A stretch of DNA of 64,000 nucleotides, from assembly GCA_933207985.1 (NCBI GenBank), contig OW240912.1, forward strand, positions 229,227,672 to 229,291,671, written 5' to 3'. This document shows positions 1 through 11,559 of this stretch, piece after piece. Numbering within the stretch: position 1 is the stretch's first letter; the number at the start of each line of letters is the position of its first letter. Position numbers and translations under genes: made by a program. The notes beneath the pieces were generated by a model, which did not search any database, was not told where the DNA came from, and saw nothing but the letters and a program-made list of their open reading frames with translations. The stretch is from Pelobates cultripes (Eukaryota; Chordata; Amphibia; Anura; Pelobatidae).

Positions 1-477
1 GGCGTCATCCTCTCTACCCAATGGCTCAAACGTGAGCTTGAATTCGGCAAGGAATTCCTGGTAATTATGAGCTATGCTCCGATTACTCTCCCACAACGGA
101 TTAGCCCAGGCAAGGGCCTTGCCCTTTAATTGATTCATTAGATAACCAATTCTTGCTCTGTCCGTGGGGAATGACCCTGACCCTGGTGAGGCCTCAAAAT
201 GGTACTCCACCCGATTAAGAAAACCCCTGCATTCCTGGATATTGCCATCAAACTGTAGGGATGGTGATAAGGAGATGCTAGGAGTCATATTAACAGTGGG
301 TGGAGGTACACAGGGTAGAGGTGCTATAGGAGGAGACGCTGCAGGCTGCAGATGCTCCGTTCTAGCGAGAAGCGTACTTAAAGCCTGAGTGAATTGATCC
401 ATACGGTGATCATTCTCCTCTAATTTCCTCTCGCAAGCAGCTATGTGCTGACACAGTTCTACAGGATCTATGGCTAT
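1..477 (-). CDS. Gag N-terminal part of the sushi-type gypsy element (partial, no ATG)
   Basis: The frame is open over all 159 visible codons and runs off the window. It matches the gag of the plus-strand copy at 39714-40652: an N-terminal helix-rich leader, a proline-rich linker, then the capsid-like domain containing RARIGYLMNQLKGKALAWAN. Gag forms the intracellular particle that packages the element RNA. Two differences stand out. The first codon is ATA here (477-475) where the other copy has ATG, so translation would have to start elsewhere or the copy is dead. Codon 39 is AGA here (363-361) where the other copy has a TGA stop. The family assignment to sushi/PEG10-like gag is from recalled family features. 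Confidence 0.8.
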   Translation of the reverse strand, partial: MAIDPVELCQHIAACERKLEENDHRMDQFTQALSTLLARTEHLQPAASPPIAPLPCVPPPTVNMTPSISLSPSLQFDGNIQECRGFLNRVEYHFEASPGSGSFPTDRARIGYLMNQLKGKALAWANPLWESNRSIAHNYQEFLAEFKLTFEPLGREDDA

Positions 478-484
478 GTCGTAA

Positions 485-1116
485 TGTCAGGATTACTGTT
501 TGATCCAGCACGTAGAACTGTACAGCACGGATGACAAATAAGTAACGTATTACCGGTCCTTAGAATGGCCGGATTTAACGTACAAAGAATAGTCAAAAAT
601 ACTAGCCGAGGTCAGGGAACACAGAAAGGGACACAGCGATGAGGAAAGCCAGGAGTCAGGATACCAGAATATAGAGAAGTCAATAAACAAAGCCAAAGTC
701 AAAAACAGGTAGAAAACTATAAACAGGAACGCGCTCTCGGACAACCACAAGGGAAACCACGACAGGGCACTGAGCAGGCTGAGAACTGGGCCTAAATACC
801 CCTCCTTTCTTTCTGATAGGCTGTAACCGGCCTTTGACCCCAAAGTCAGTTACCAGGTTTCATTTGCATAATTGCTGCTCAGCATTAACCCTTCTGTGGA
901 TTAGGTTGCTGCTCGGCACAACTTTTCCTGTGTGGACAGTAAATGTCATTAACCACTTTTCTATAAGCGGATGAATACATGAGACCAGGTTTCATTTGCA
1001 CAATTACTGCTCAGCATTAAACCTTCTGTGGATTAGGTTGCTGCTCGGCACAACTTTTCCTGTGTGGACAGTAAATGTCATTAACCACATTTCTACAAGC
1101 GGATGAATACGTGACA
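485..1116 (-). repeat. 5' LTR of the minus-strand sushi-type element
   Basis: The LTR is 632 bp with TGTCA/TGACA ends. Reading on the minus strand it has two copies of a 132-bp unit, then the TATA-like box, then a pyrimidine-rich stretch, and ends with the bases next to gag. It is nearly identical to 39075-39706. Confidence 0.9.
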
Positions 1117-1803
1117 CCGTAGTCCAATGGCATTTCAGACACTGAGGGTCGCTCCTATAAAGGGATGTCCAAAGAGATGGCAACTGTCTACCATCTGCTA
1201 TTACTTTCTCTAGGTGCAGCCATTGTTTAGTTGTATCTCGGACGTGCCATTCAGTCAACTTGAGTAAGTGCATAACTCTTTAATACATTTGGATAGATGG
1301 TAGGCTCACCCCACCTAGTCGCTTCAGAAACCATAGAAGGCCTTATTTGATTTAGAAAGTTTGAGAGTGAATTGAAGTTCCTCAATCGAAATATGTTTGT
1401 CGTGTTCCTCTGCTAAATCCGATGGTATGTTCTTGGTCTTTTGAGGTATGCTGTTATTATTTGGGCACAATGCTGTTCTGCTTCTCAGGTGCGGTCAGGT
1501 GTGAGAGTATTAAATTAGGAATAGAAGTCCTGGAACTCTGTTAGAATTACATATTGGTGCTGGGTTAGTTTTGATCCCTGTGTTTTAACTATCAAGATAT
1601 GGCATAACCGTCTCTTTTTCTGGAGTGTTCTGACAAGAAGTAGGCCGCACTTGCTAGAATATTTGTAAAAAAAATATGTGGGAGTATCTAATGGTGTGCA
1701 TGTGCTTCTGAGATAGGATGTTCTTTAGCCGTTATCGCATCTCTAAGAGGTCTTTGTAAGAGTTGTCCATCTGAGTCGTTTTATGGTTGCGTTCCAGGGT
1801 GGT
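1117..1803 (-). pseudogene. L1 LINE ORF2 remnant, RT and C-terminal parts
   Basis: Translated on the minus strand with several stops and shifts, this gives pieces that look like vertebrate L1 ORF2. Near 1390-1360 a helix resembling the L1 RT entry region (HISIEELQFTLKLSKSNKA) is readable. Near 1273-1130 a stretch with LTEWHVRDTTKQWLHLEK resembles the L1 C-terminal region. The central RT domain with its catalytic aspartates is missing, so there is a large internal deletion. The remnant runs directly into the gypsy LTR at 1116, which suggests that the gypsy element inserted into this L1. The assignment rests on recalled frog L1 protein patterns, not on an alignment. Confidence 0.6.
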
Positions 1804-2326
1804 TGTCAGGGCTTACCTGGGTTTGGAGTCCGGCAGGCAGAGATATATGCTCACCCTTGCAAGAAAACACAGGCCGAGGTGGTCAGGTGAGAATTCACCT
1901 GGCCTGTGAGTCGGTGCACGGGGGCTGTGCAGGATAATGCTCAAAGTTGCAGTGCAGATACAGACATAAACAGGAGAATCGTTGTTGGTAAGCCAAAGGT
2001 CAGAAATCAGGATAAACCAGTAGAGAGCCGAGGTCAGAGGATGCCAGAAGTTAGAGTAAACGAAACAACAAGCCTGGGTCAAGAGATACACTGGGTAACA
2101 GGAGACAGCAAACCGATAACCAGAGTCAAGGAACTGACACTGCCTTCTGGGAGAGGCAGTGTTTTATACCTGGCTAACGAGACTATCCACAACTGGTGTA
2201 TCAGGAGTAATTCCAATTAATGTCCAGCCCCCAGTGCTGGATACTAGACAGGGCAGGAATGAACTTCCATGCAGAAAGCAAGAACCGAATGTGGTTCAGA
2301 GGCAGAGACACAGACCTGACAGTGGT
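1799..2326 (-). mobile_element. Solo LTR (Ty3/gypsy type), 518 bp with 5-bp target duplication
   Basis: The LTR lies at 1804-2321 with TGTCA at one end and TGACA at the other. It is flanked by an exact 5-bp repeat, gtggt, at 1799-1803 and 2322-2326. Orientation comes from a TATA box read on the minus strand (plus strand gttttatacc at about 2160-2169). The sequence style, rich in 'cctgacctcggct' type phrases on the minus strand, is that of vertebrate gypsy LTRs. No internal region remains, so it arose by LTR-LTR recombination. It sits inside the L1 remnant. Confidence 0.85.
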
Positions 2327-3290
2327 TATGTTGGTGTGTAACTCTTCCACTGTGTGCAGACAATGATCAGGTGTCCTTGCACTTTGTTAATGGAGGCAAC
2401 TCCACAGAGACATTGTCTGCAAAAGAGTGTGTCAGATTCTGCCATATTCTCGCCATTAATCAGAATCCTTCAATGTCCCCTCATTTAGCTTCCATTGATG
2501 GTTTTGAGGTCGGAACAGCAGAGAGTGCAATCTGGCCAACACACGTGAGTGGTCAGACCACATGAGGGCAGAATGTCTGCTAAAATCAACAGAGGTAGGT
2601 ATTCCTGAGCCACAACTATGTAATCTAGTCAGCTGCACCTTTTGTGCACTGCAGAGTAAAATGAGAAGTCTTGGTGCATCACCATCCAACAATCCATTAA
2701 TCCAGCTGAGCGTAATGAACCTACTGCAGAATGTAAGTAATGTGGAGGCTGCGAGCTATGTCCCAGGGATGTGTCCATTACCAGATTAAGTGGGAAGCTG
2801 AGTAAGGTCACCTGCTACTATCAGAAGATCTACTCTGAATTTCTCCAAGGTCACCAGCGTCTTCTTTGAAAATAAATGTTGTCCCCTGTTATGTGCATAT
2901 GTGTGCAAGCAAAGGTACATAAGTGTTCAATGATTGACCCCTTGAGGAAAAGAAACCTCCCCATGGGATCAGCTTGCTCGGCCGTGCATTTAAATGAGAT
3001 GGTATTGGCAAATAAAATTGCAACTCCAGCTTTCCTGACTGTCTGATAATTTGTGAAGTATCCCAAGGGGAACCTCGAGTCCCCTAGCTTAGGGGCTAAA
3101 TCTCGTATCCTGTAGAAAGGCCACAAAAGCTCTATACGTCAATAAGGTGTGTAGCACATATGATCATCTCTCTGGAACATTGAGTCCTAACGTTGCTAGA
3201 CCAAACATGAAAAGGTGCAGGGGCAAAGTCTCCAGCCTTATCAATGTGTAGCATTGCTGACATCAGGGCGGGAGAAGGCGGTAGAGCCAG
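2327..3290 (-). pseudogene. L1 LINE ORF2 endonuclease domain remnant
   Basis: On the minus strand, pieces in different frames fit an L1 apurinic-like endonuclease in order from about 3215 to 2460. First comes an N-terminal strand resembling 'S-N-V-R-(G)' of the start of ORF2. Then at about 3126-2870 there is a long open piece with GYFTNYQTVRKAGVAILFAN, the central EN strands. A 'GDL' segment near 2810 corresponds to the GDxN motif, then finally WSDHSRV, the SDH catalytic motif (near 2560). Frameshifts and stops separate these. EN nicks the target DNA to start reverse transcription. The piece continues across the solo LTR into 1117-1803. Confidence 0.72.
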
Positions 3291-3299
3291 GTGACTCTC

Positions 3300-4140
3300 A
3301 AGAAAGTTCTGTTTATTAGTAACTAGTTACGGTATATATGTGTGTCCAGTGTTCTATCCCAACCTGTCTTGTGTTTATTAGTTTTTACCTGTTATTTTAT
3401 TCTTACTAGCTATTTCTCAATAAAAGCAATTATCTTTTCTTTAAACATATATTTTTCATCATGGAATTTATTTTTTCCAAGCAATGCGCTGTGGTCCAGT
3501 GATTCACTGAACGGAGTGTTTATTTCCTTGAAAGTGATAGAGGTTTGCAGTGCTTGATTTATTTTATTTATGGTATTGAGTAAGGCTTTATTGCTTCATT
3601 TTAAAAGCTTCATTCTCAATGTCCTGATCCTCAGGATCTGAATTCTTATGTTGGGAGAAAAACAAATTGCCATCGCGAATGTTAATAACACTCTCTTGGT
3701 TCAATGACACCTGTTAAAAAGCATTAATACAGATTAAAACATTACCTTTGTCTGTTAATTTTTTCTTTTCTTCAAAGAACTATACTTAACAAATTAACAA
3801 CCCATTCCATATCTTTTGCTAGCCTAATGGCTGTTAAAAACCATCTGCTATAACACTAAAGATATTTCTCCTCCTCTCAGTTCAACTAAACATATTCTAG
3901 ACTTCTTAATGGGAGAAAAACTCCTAAGTTGCCAGGAACATTTACATGCTGACTACTGACCAGCCCTGTCTTTCCTCACTCTAGGACAATATCTGTCCCT
4001 GTTTCCTTTTAGAGTCAGGGCTTTATTTAATGCAGGGTAATTGGTGCAGCTGTGCCTGGCCCAGTTACTCCTGGGGGGTGGGAGCCCAAAGCAGCTGCCC
4101 TGTGGCCTCGCTGCCAGCACCAATTTCCCCCGACCCCAGG
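3300..4140. other. No feature seen
   Basis: AT-rich non-repetitive DNA. Short frames are present but none has a recognisable domain, and no repeat shared with other parts of the window was noticed. Confidence 0.5.
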
Positions 4141-4620
4141 CCCACTGGTGCTTTTCAGTATCTGTATGTTGCCAGTATGTGTATCTGTGTGTGTATGTGT
4201 CAGTGTGTGTGTCTGAGTATCTGCAAATGTGTGTCAGTCTGTGTATGTATGTATAACTGCATGTGTGTAAGTGTGCATATCTGTGTATCTGCATCTGTTT
4301 CAGTGTTTGTATGTGTATCACCTTGTGTGTGTATGTGTATATGAGCACACATCTCAACATTTAAATGCCAACACTACACACAAATAAACACCTACATTCA
4401 AACATACTCCTGCATTAAAACATCAACACTACATACAAACACCAAAATTATATATGAACACACCCCTGCATTCAAAACCAAAAACTACACATAAATGCAG
4501 GCTTGCATTCAAATGCCAACACCACATATAAACACACCCCTACATTCACATACTCCATATAAAAACATTCTTACATTCAAACACACAAACACTGCTCAGG
4601 GCAAAATACAATACTGCTGG
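4141..4620. repeat. GT-rich microsatellite followed by CA-rich degenerate minisatellite
   Basis: 4141-4345 is built of variants of gtgtgtatctgtgtatg. From about 4360 to 4600 there is a degenerate repeat with aacaccacatataaacac-like units of roughly 35 bp. Frames across it are low-complexity artefacts. Confidence 0.8.
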
Positions 4621-4697
4621 CATGGGAAAATGGTAGAGCCCCAGCTGTCAAAGAAGGGAGTGGGGGGTTCTCGCCCCTTTTTAACTCAAGACACAAC

Positions 4698-4830
4698 CAT
4701 AGAAACATAGAAACATAGAATGTGACGGCAGATAAGAACCATTCGGCCCATCTAGTCTGCCCAATTTTCTAAATACTTTAATTAGTCCCTGGCCTTATCT
4801 TATATCTAGGATAGCCTTATGCCTATCCCA
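4698..4830 (-). mobile_element. CR1 LINE 3' tail fragment
   Basis: This is the reverse complement of the last ~130 bp of the CR1 copies at 56220-56352 and 58320-58448. It includes the short tail repeat (catagaaa on this strand) that closes each copy. Only the 3' untranslated end and the last few codons are present, an extreme 5' truncation as is usual for LINEs. Confidence 0.88.
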
Positions 4831-4859
4831 ACAACCAAAATGTTTGTCCACACACTGCT

Positions 4860-5360
4860 TGTTACTTGTCTTTATTATTGTAATCCTCTGCTTACAGTTC
4901 ATTATGAATGCCTCTGTCAGGCACGACTCTCAAAATACACAACATTGTCAGTCTCTACACAAGCTTCCTATTTCATTTAGGATTTGGCTGCTTCTCCTTT
5001 ATTGAATTCCCTACCACACCACATTTGACTCTGTCTCCCCCTATCTCTGCAGTCTCTACATCCTTAAAAACACTATCGACTGGTCCCTTAATTGCTCATC
5101 CCGGCCAATCTTCCTTTGCTGTACCCCACCAACTGTGCTCCCTCCTCCAAAACATCCCTTGTATCTTGTATCTCATTCCCTATTTTCCTCTATGTATTTG
5201 TCCTTCTTCCTTCCAAATTGTAAGCTTGTTTGGGCAGGGCTCTTTTCTTTTACTGTTCCTGTATGTCAAACGTGTTTTGCTAGAACTCGCTGTTTGTCTT
5301 GTTTTACCTATTGTTCAGTGCTTCGGAATATATTAAAACTATATAAAAATCAGTACTTGT
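4860..5360 (+). mobile_element. L2-like LINE 3' end remnant
   Basis: A translated stretch with 'NSLPHHI' followed by a short helix-like run matches the C-terminus typical of L2/jockey-group reverse transcriptases. After it comes ttgtaagcttgtttgggcag, the well-known L2-style 3' tail, and an end near ctatataaaaat at 5340. Several stops interrupt it. The subfamily is uncertain. Confidence 0.55.
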
Positions 5361-6560
5361 AATTGCAATCAAATATGTAGTTATGATGCAGGAAATATTA
5401 ATATATCACAGCAACAGGGATGCTGTAATGTAATCTCTAAACTCCAAAAATGTTTTATAAAATAAAAAATATGGTTGAATCTAAAACTAGTCTGAAATGA
5501 CAGTCATACCTGATAATAGCTGCTACATTTTTATTTTTTTATTTTTTTTTATAATTAGGGCAGTCTTTGAGAATAAGGAAAAAAATAAGCTTTAAAGAAT
5601 TTTGCATAGCACTCTTACTCTATAGTACTGGAGTATAAACCTGCTATCAGAATGTTGATTTTAAATGGATTCATGTGAATTTTTATTTCAGCACTAGAAA
5701 TGCAGAAAAGGTCACATCATCTATGGAAAGAACGGCCCATTCTATTCAGGGAAATTACTTTAGTGTTTCCAAGAGTTATTTAATCTTATTGTATCTTTAA
5801 CATGAATACCACTAAGATTACCTAAGGTAAAAAAAATGCTATGCTTCTTGATGTGCTTTTCTCTTGAATCTGTATCCTACATGTGTTATTACATCAGTGG
5901 AAGCTGTTAATACAGTAATCTTTTTCGTTGGACAATCATTGGGGAGCTTTAGTGCCTGATCACTGAGCAGACTTTAATCATGTTTGCAGTAGCTCAGATG
6001 AGATCTAGAACAAAATCATTTTAGCGGTAAATGCTTGTTTTTCAGTATGAATGATAAGATGTGTGTGGATGTGAACAACCAGACGTTAAAGGGACACTCT
6101 AGAAGACTAAATTTTACCAGCATAAAGATTGCGGACAATTTGGAAATAGGTATTGCAAAATATTCTGCATGGTAGTGTATTAGGGATTTTGTCATTCAAA
6201 ATTGGTTTTATGGTCCCTGTCATATCTATTTGCTAAGTTGCCCGGGCAGTCTCTAATGAATTGTCAAACTATGTTATCCCCCTCCCCATTTGGCCCCGAT
6301 TGCACTTTCTTTTTATCTGTATTCTCGTGCCCTTTATTTCATGTTAAAACATATTGTGCTCATATGAAATTAAGGTGTCATGATGTTATTGTTTGTCAAT
6401 GCATGTCATCAACTGTTTCTATTGCTCAAACATTTCTGTCATTATTAGTTAATCTGTATTTTGTTCCTGTTTAATCCTGTCTGTATTTATTTCTTGTTAA
6501 AAATAAAATGTTATAAAACATCCAAAAAAGAGTTTAAAAAAAGCTAGATAAGTATAGAAC
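5361..6560. other. No feature seen
   Basis: AT-rich sequence. Only a short MITE-like scrap (aagggacactctagaagac, about 6089-6108) recalls the TTAA MITE families found elsewhere in the window. Confidence 0.45.
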
Positions 6561-7369
6561 CATACTGTCACGATACCTGTCCCTCTCAATGCCATACGAT
6601 CATGGAAGTGATGTCTTTTCTTTGTTCCATAGACACCTACTCATCCCTACCTTCCTGGTGCCATAGTATGACATCATATATTATATGGAATCCTTTCATT
6701 GGGCTGCTTTTATAGTTTCAGTCTATGTGGCACTTTTTGATGATGTGTTCACATTTGTGACATCCTGGCTCTCTGTAACCAATCACAACCCAGTATAGGG
6801 TATATATACTTCCTAGTTATTCTTGTTTCCTTGCCCTCTCATGCTTTCTGTTTACCTGAGAGTGTGTTTTTGTCTATACTTAACAGTTTTTTTGTTTGTT
6901 TTTTTACTTTGGCTTGTCTGACTATTCTTGCTGTCCGTTATCCTGACATTGGCTTGTTTCTTGTTTCTCGTTTCTGTGTAACTCTGTTATTCTTGGCTTG
7001 CATACATTTATTCAGTCTCTTGTAGATATTCTGACTTATGTTATATAAGTGCTAGCCCAGCCACTCTAGCGACCAGTACGCATTCAAACTTTATCTTTAT
7101 CTTAGGTGTGTGTATTAGGGTCAGGGCCGGACTGGCCCACCAGGATACCGGGAAATTTCCCGGTGGGCCGCGGCACCTGGGGCTGGGTGCCATAGGTGGC
7201 CGGTCCGGTGGCACTCAGAGGGGGCCGGCCGGGTTCCTGGCTGGAGCCGCCGGGCCGGGTGGCAGCTTCCCCGGTCCGGCGGCCCTGCTCCTGTCACTGG
7301 CTGCTGTGGCTGCTGATGGCTGAAGGAGGAGGAGCCTGTCTCTGTACCATGCTCCCTCGCGATTCCCAG

Positions 7370-7870
7370 CACAGGAACCGCGAGGGAGGGGGGGACAGAG
7401 GGGGAAATCGGGGAGAAACAGCAGGGAGGGAAGGAGGAAATGGGGGAGTGGAAACAGAGGGGGAATGAAACAGAGAGGGGAATGGGGGGGGAATGAAAGA
7501 GAGAGGGGAGAGGGAGAGACACAGGAAAGGAGGGAGGGAGAGAGATGGGGAGAGGGGAGAGACACAGGAAAGGGGAGAGGGAGGGACACAGGGAAAGGGG
7601 AGGAAGAGAGATGGGTTGGAGGGAGAGACACAGGAAAGGGGAGGGAGGAGATGGGAGGATTGAGAGACACCGAAAGGGGGGTGGAGAGAGATGGGGAGAG
7701 GGGAGAGACACAGGGAAAGAGGGGAGGGAGAGAGATGGTGAGGAGGGAGAGACACCGGGAAAGGGGGTGAAAGAGGCAGAGGGGGAAGAGAGAGACAAAG
7801 AGGGAGAAATGAGAGAGACACACAAGGGGAGGGGAAGAAAGAGGCAGAGGGGGAAGAGAGAGACTGGGAA
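7370..7870. repeat. GA-rich degenerate minisatellite inside the hAT-like element
   Basis: Repeats of gggagagagatggggagagg and gagacacaggaaaggggag make long open frames on both strands. These are composition artefacts, not genes. Confidence 0.85.
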
Positions 7871-7929
7871 GAGTTCACGCTCACCACTTCCTGGTGGTCG
7901 CAGTAGTAGGAGTGAACTCTAACCCCATA

Positions 7930-8085
7930 CACTCACTGCCCCCCCCCACACACACACCATACACACTGCCCCCACACACACACCATACACATTCACACAC
8001 TGCCCCCCCACACACACACCATACACATTCACACACTGCCCCCCACACCCACACACTGAACCTTTCACACACATTGCACCACTGC
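7930..8085. repeat. CA-rich repeat (cccccacacacacaccatac units)
   Basis: About five units of a 30-35 bp motif made of cacacacaccatacac and ccccc runs. Confidence 0.8.
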
Positions 8086-8810
8086 TCCTATACCCTACTA
8101 CAGCCCCATATCCCAGCAGACTCCAGGTAAGTTGTCAAACTGTTCTTAAACGGTTTGACTACTTACTCTGGGAGGGGGTGCCGACACTCCTGGCACCATA
8201 ACCACTACACAGAGGAGTAGTGGTTATTGTGCATGGAATATTTCTTTAAATAATCTACAAGTGCCCCTCCCGGGCTCAGGCTCTGGATCCGTCACTGGTA
8301 TATGACATGTATATTAATTATTATATTTACACATATTAATGTACATTTATATATGCATAACACACAGAGGAATTTCATTAATATGTACCATATGTAATGA
8401 GCAGATATTGGCCCAGTCTTGTTGCTAGGTGCACAATAACACATTTAAAGTGAAGAGCACACCCACAGGACTTCAAAATAAACATTTTTTACAGTTGTGC
8501 CCTACATACATTCACCATTTCAGTCCCATTAACAAGCTTTCCTTAATATGTCAAGGTAGTTGGACTGAAACATTGATTACACGCAAAGGCACGTCTGCTT
8601 AAAATAAATCTGCACTTTTGTTTATTTTAAAGCCTATGAGTGCGCTTTTTACGTTGAAGTTCTTTTTAATTTTAAGATATCTGTTCTAACTCTGTATCTG
8701 CACACTATGCTGGCGCGACGCATTATGGGGCTGGTAAATATTTTTTTTCCAGGGCTGCTTTTAATTCCCATTTCGGCCCTGATTAGGGTCATGTCAGTCT
8801 TGACACATAC

Positions 8811-10440
8811 AACTTTTAAAGTAAATTTCTGAAAATAACTGGTCACACACTGTTGGATATATTATGTTTTATTTGAAATGACAAGTATCTTTTGTATTAT
8901 ACTGGCTTTTTTGTATATCTCTGAAATTCACAAACTGCATACAATTTTAATAAAACGAACATGGGGAAAAACTGTGCATGAATCTTTACTGATTAAAAAA
9001 AGTGTGTTTTTTTTTCCTTGTATTTAGCAAGCGTTCATAGAAACATTTAATAATGATTGTGTTTATATTTACTTTTTACAGACAAATTATAATAATGCTA
9101 TTTTAATTGAAGTATTCTGCTGACTCTAGCCTTGTAACCCTACACCAGGTTTTGAGAACAGCCTAAAAATGCAGATGGTCCTTTTATAAAACACACATGA
9201 AAAGCTGTGCAGTGCATTTCAACTGCAGAATGGAGAAACCATTCATATTTTTATTGCCAGCAAAATCATGTTTCTATGGACACTAACGAGCTTTACAACT
9301 GTGGTTAAAAATTCAATATTGGACACAAATGTTAGTGATGAATCTAACACAGCTCAGTCCAAAAAGATTGGTTACAGAGAACAAATGCAATCAGAGCTAT
9401 TCTTCTAACTACTGTATCTTTTCTTCTAGTGTGTTCGCTTATTTATTTTCCTTGGGACTATTTAAATTGCCTCCCTGATAACCCGCATATAAAAATGCAA
9501 GAAACACTCAGGAAATGGAAATCACAATGAAATATGAAAAGTGCACATTATACTTTCTTAAGGTGTATTTATTGGTAATTTGTGGTTTGTTGGGTTCCAA
9601 ATAAGAGATGTATTCTCTAAATACATAATTGCAGTTAATGAAAACTAAATTGTGTCACTTAGGGAATAATAACTAAGTTGTGACTACCTTAGTCCACCTG
9701 CAAGTATTATGGCACAAAACAAATGTGGGTCAAAGCAGGGCTGGATTGGTTGACTGGGAAACCTTGTTGTGATATCTTGTTAGGACTTCTCTAACCATGG
9801 GCCGACTACTTCTGTTGGCAATACTTTCTTTCCATGAATAAATGAATTGCCATGGCACATTTCTTTCAACTGGCTGTAGAACACAACTAGGCATGGAAAT
9901 TTGGGAGGAGTAGAGACAACCAATCGCCCTTCATACTATGAGTATTGTGCAAAATGCTGTATACCTGACGTCATACTGGGTGGCTCAGAATCCCACGTAC
10001 AAGTGTAGAGAAAAGAGGCGCATATAAGGTGTTCAGGTGAGATAACTCTCCTCACAGAGTTATTCAATAAACTATGATTTGTAGAGAATGAAAATCTGAT
10101 TGGCATAATGTAGGCCAAAATAGCTGATTTGGAAACATACTCTAGGAGTTTGCTTGTTTAGAAATATTCAGAGCTTAGTGAATACACTCACAGGTCTCCA
10201 GTCTATGCTTCCATGCTGGCAAACTCATGTGGCACTTCATAGGATTTCCAAATAATCAAATTAGATTTCTTCATTTTAGGCAGATCTGCAGCCGCATTGA
10301 GTCAATGTTTCAGTCCAATTACAAGACTTTTCTTAAGACATCAAAGTTAGCCTGTACAGAAATGGACAGCTGGGATTAACTAGTGCAACAAAAGAGAAAT
10401 AACTTAAAGGAACAAACTGAACACTGAAATTCTTTGAGTC
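8811..10440. other. No feature seen
   Basis: AT-rich apparently single-copy DNA. A short phrase near 10302-10350 (caatgtttcagtccaatta) recalls 8517-8575 inside the hAT-like element but is too short to classify. Confidence 0.45.
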
Positions 10441-11195
10441 GTAAACCCCTTAGTACCAGACTGCTTTCCAATTTTCTTACCATTAAGGACCAGGGCTGTT
10501 TTTACATTTCCAAGGTGTTTGTGTTTAGCTATAATTTCCAATATGGGGTATGTCCAGTCTTTTTTAGTAGCCACTTAGTCACAAACACTGGCCAAAGTTA
10601 GCATTTATATTTGTGTGTGTGAAAAATGCAAAAAACTATTATGAACGCTAACTTTGGCCGGTGTTTGTGACTAAGTGGATAGTAAAAAAGACTGGACATA
10701 CCCCATTTGCAATACATTGGGTATTCTTTTGCAAATAGTATGCCATCATGGGGGTAATTCTCATTAATGGGCTACCATACATTCTCAAAGGCAACATAAT
10801 CAATCTGAAAAAACAGCCTTATATTTGTCCCTGTAACTTTCAAAAACACTATAAAACCTGTACATGGGGGGGTACGGTTGTACTTGGGAGACCTCGCTGA
10901 ACACAATTATTAGTCTTTCAAGACAATAAAATGTATTACAACAATGATATCATGTGAAAGTGCCTTTTGTATTTGAAAAATGCAAAAAAGTCACTTTCAC
11001 TGACAATATCATCACTGTGATATGTTTTGAAACACTAATATTTGTGTTCAGTGAAGTCTACCGAGTAAAACACTACCCCCCATGTACAGGTTTTAGGGTG
11101 TCTTATAAAGTTACAGGGTTAAATATAGTCCTAGTAAATTCAATTCTCTGGACTTTTGCCCTGGGTTGTCAGACAGGTCCCCTAAATTGCAATCA
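10440..11195. repeat. Member of a dispersed ~330-bp repeat family, with palindrome
   Basis: It shares a chain of phrases with 21940-22955, 46160-46960 and 57420-57795: 'cttagtcacaaacactggcc', 'gcaaaagta', 'catatttgtgttcagc', 'catgtacaggtttta', 'aagttacagggtt'. The left end (taaaccccttagtacc near 10441) looks like a terminal inverted repeat partner of the ends at 22935-22952 and 59350-59362. No protein is encoded. Confidence 0.7.
10544..10704. repeat. Large inverted repeat (arms ~60-70 bp)
   Basis: The left arm from tggggtatgtccagtc to aaagttagc pairs with the right arm from gctaactttgg to gactggacatacccca, around a ~45-bp centre. The same structure occurs at 46421-46582. Confidence 0.85.
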
Positions 11196-11199
11196 ATAA

Positions 11200-11369
11200 A
11201 ATTACCTAATTATGTAAAAATAATTACATAAATATGCATGTAGAATTTAAATATATATACATATTTATAAATTTGAATTCTACATGTATATTTATGAAAT
11301 TATTTATGTAATTATGTATATGGACATATGTATATTTCGTATGTTGATTTGTGTGTGTGTGTGTGTGTT

Positions 11370-11407
<38 letters not shown>

Positions 11408-11530
11408 CATTATAACTGTATTTTGATATAAATATATATATTAATATCAAAATACAGTTAGAATAAAATGACATATTTTTAAAAAATTATAGTTATCACA
11501 TATATTATATATATATATATATATGTGTGT
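11200..11530. repeat. AT-rich palindromes and TA/TG microsatellites
   Basis: One palindrome spans about 11203-11325 (aattacataaatatgcatg against its complement). A second spans about 11411-11466 (aactgtattttgatat and complement). Between them are (TG)n and (TA)n runs. Confidence 0.8.
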
Positions 11531-11559
11531 AATTTTTGTTGTGAATGGGTTTTTCTCTA

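Larger units (their letters stand above)
1..1116 (-). mobile_element. Sushi-type Ty3/gypsy LTR retrotransposon, 5' part, minus strand
   Basis: This is the 5' LTR (485-1116, 632 bp) and the start of the internal region, cut off by the window edge. It is the reverse complement of the element at 39075-44115, with only scattered differences and exactly the same LTR length. The LTR begins TGTCA and ends TGACA (minus sense). A TATTTA box sits inside a GGTATTTAGG context near 790-798, and the LTR opens with two copies of a 132-bp unit. Seven bases separate the LTR from gag. The flanking bases at 1117-1121 (ccgta) should be one half of the target duplication; the other half is outside the window. Confidence 0.9.
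7114..8789. mobile_element. hAT-like non-autonomous DNA transposon, 1660 bp
   Basis: The element spans 7122-8781. It begins CAGGGCCGGACTGG and ends ATTTCGGCCCTG, so the outer inverted ends share CAGGGCCG. It is flanked by the exact 8-bp duplication attagggt (7114-7121, 8782-8789), as expected for hAT transposons. It has no transposase. Inside are a GC-rich part (7140-7330), a GA-rich repeat (7370-7870), a CA-rich repeat (7930-8080), and at 8281-8297 what looks like one end of another hAT-like element (ctctggatccgtcactg). Mobility would have depended on a transposase from elsewhere. Confidence 0.87.
6561..8810 (+). mobile_element. Solo LTR (Ty3/gypsy type), 572 bp, split by a hAT-like insertion
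   Basis: The LTR starts TGTCA at 6566 and its end, TGACA, is at 8801-8805, with an insertion of 1660 bp plus an 8-bp duplication between. Flanks are the exact 5-bp repeat catac at 6561-6565 and 8806-8810. Removing the insertion leaves 556 + 16 = 572 bp. A TATA-like GGTATATATACTT at about 6798-6810 supports plus orientation. The second half of the LTR can only be found by looking past the inserted element. Confidence 0.88.

Noticed and set aside
3953..4360. Histidine- and tyrosine-rich frame on the minus strand
   Set aside because: Artefact of the GT/CA repeat.
7121..7932. Long overlapping frames on both strands
   Set aside because: They are caused by the GA-rich repeat; the translations are low-complexity (serine, proline, leucine or arginine, glutamate, glycine).
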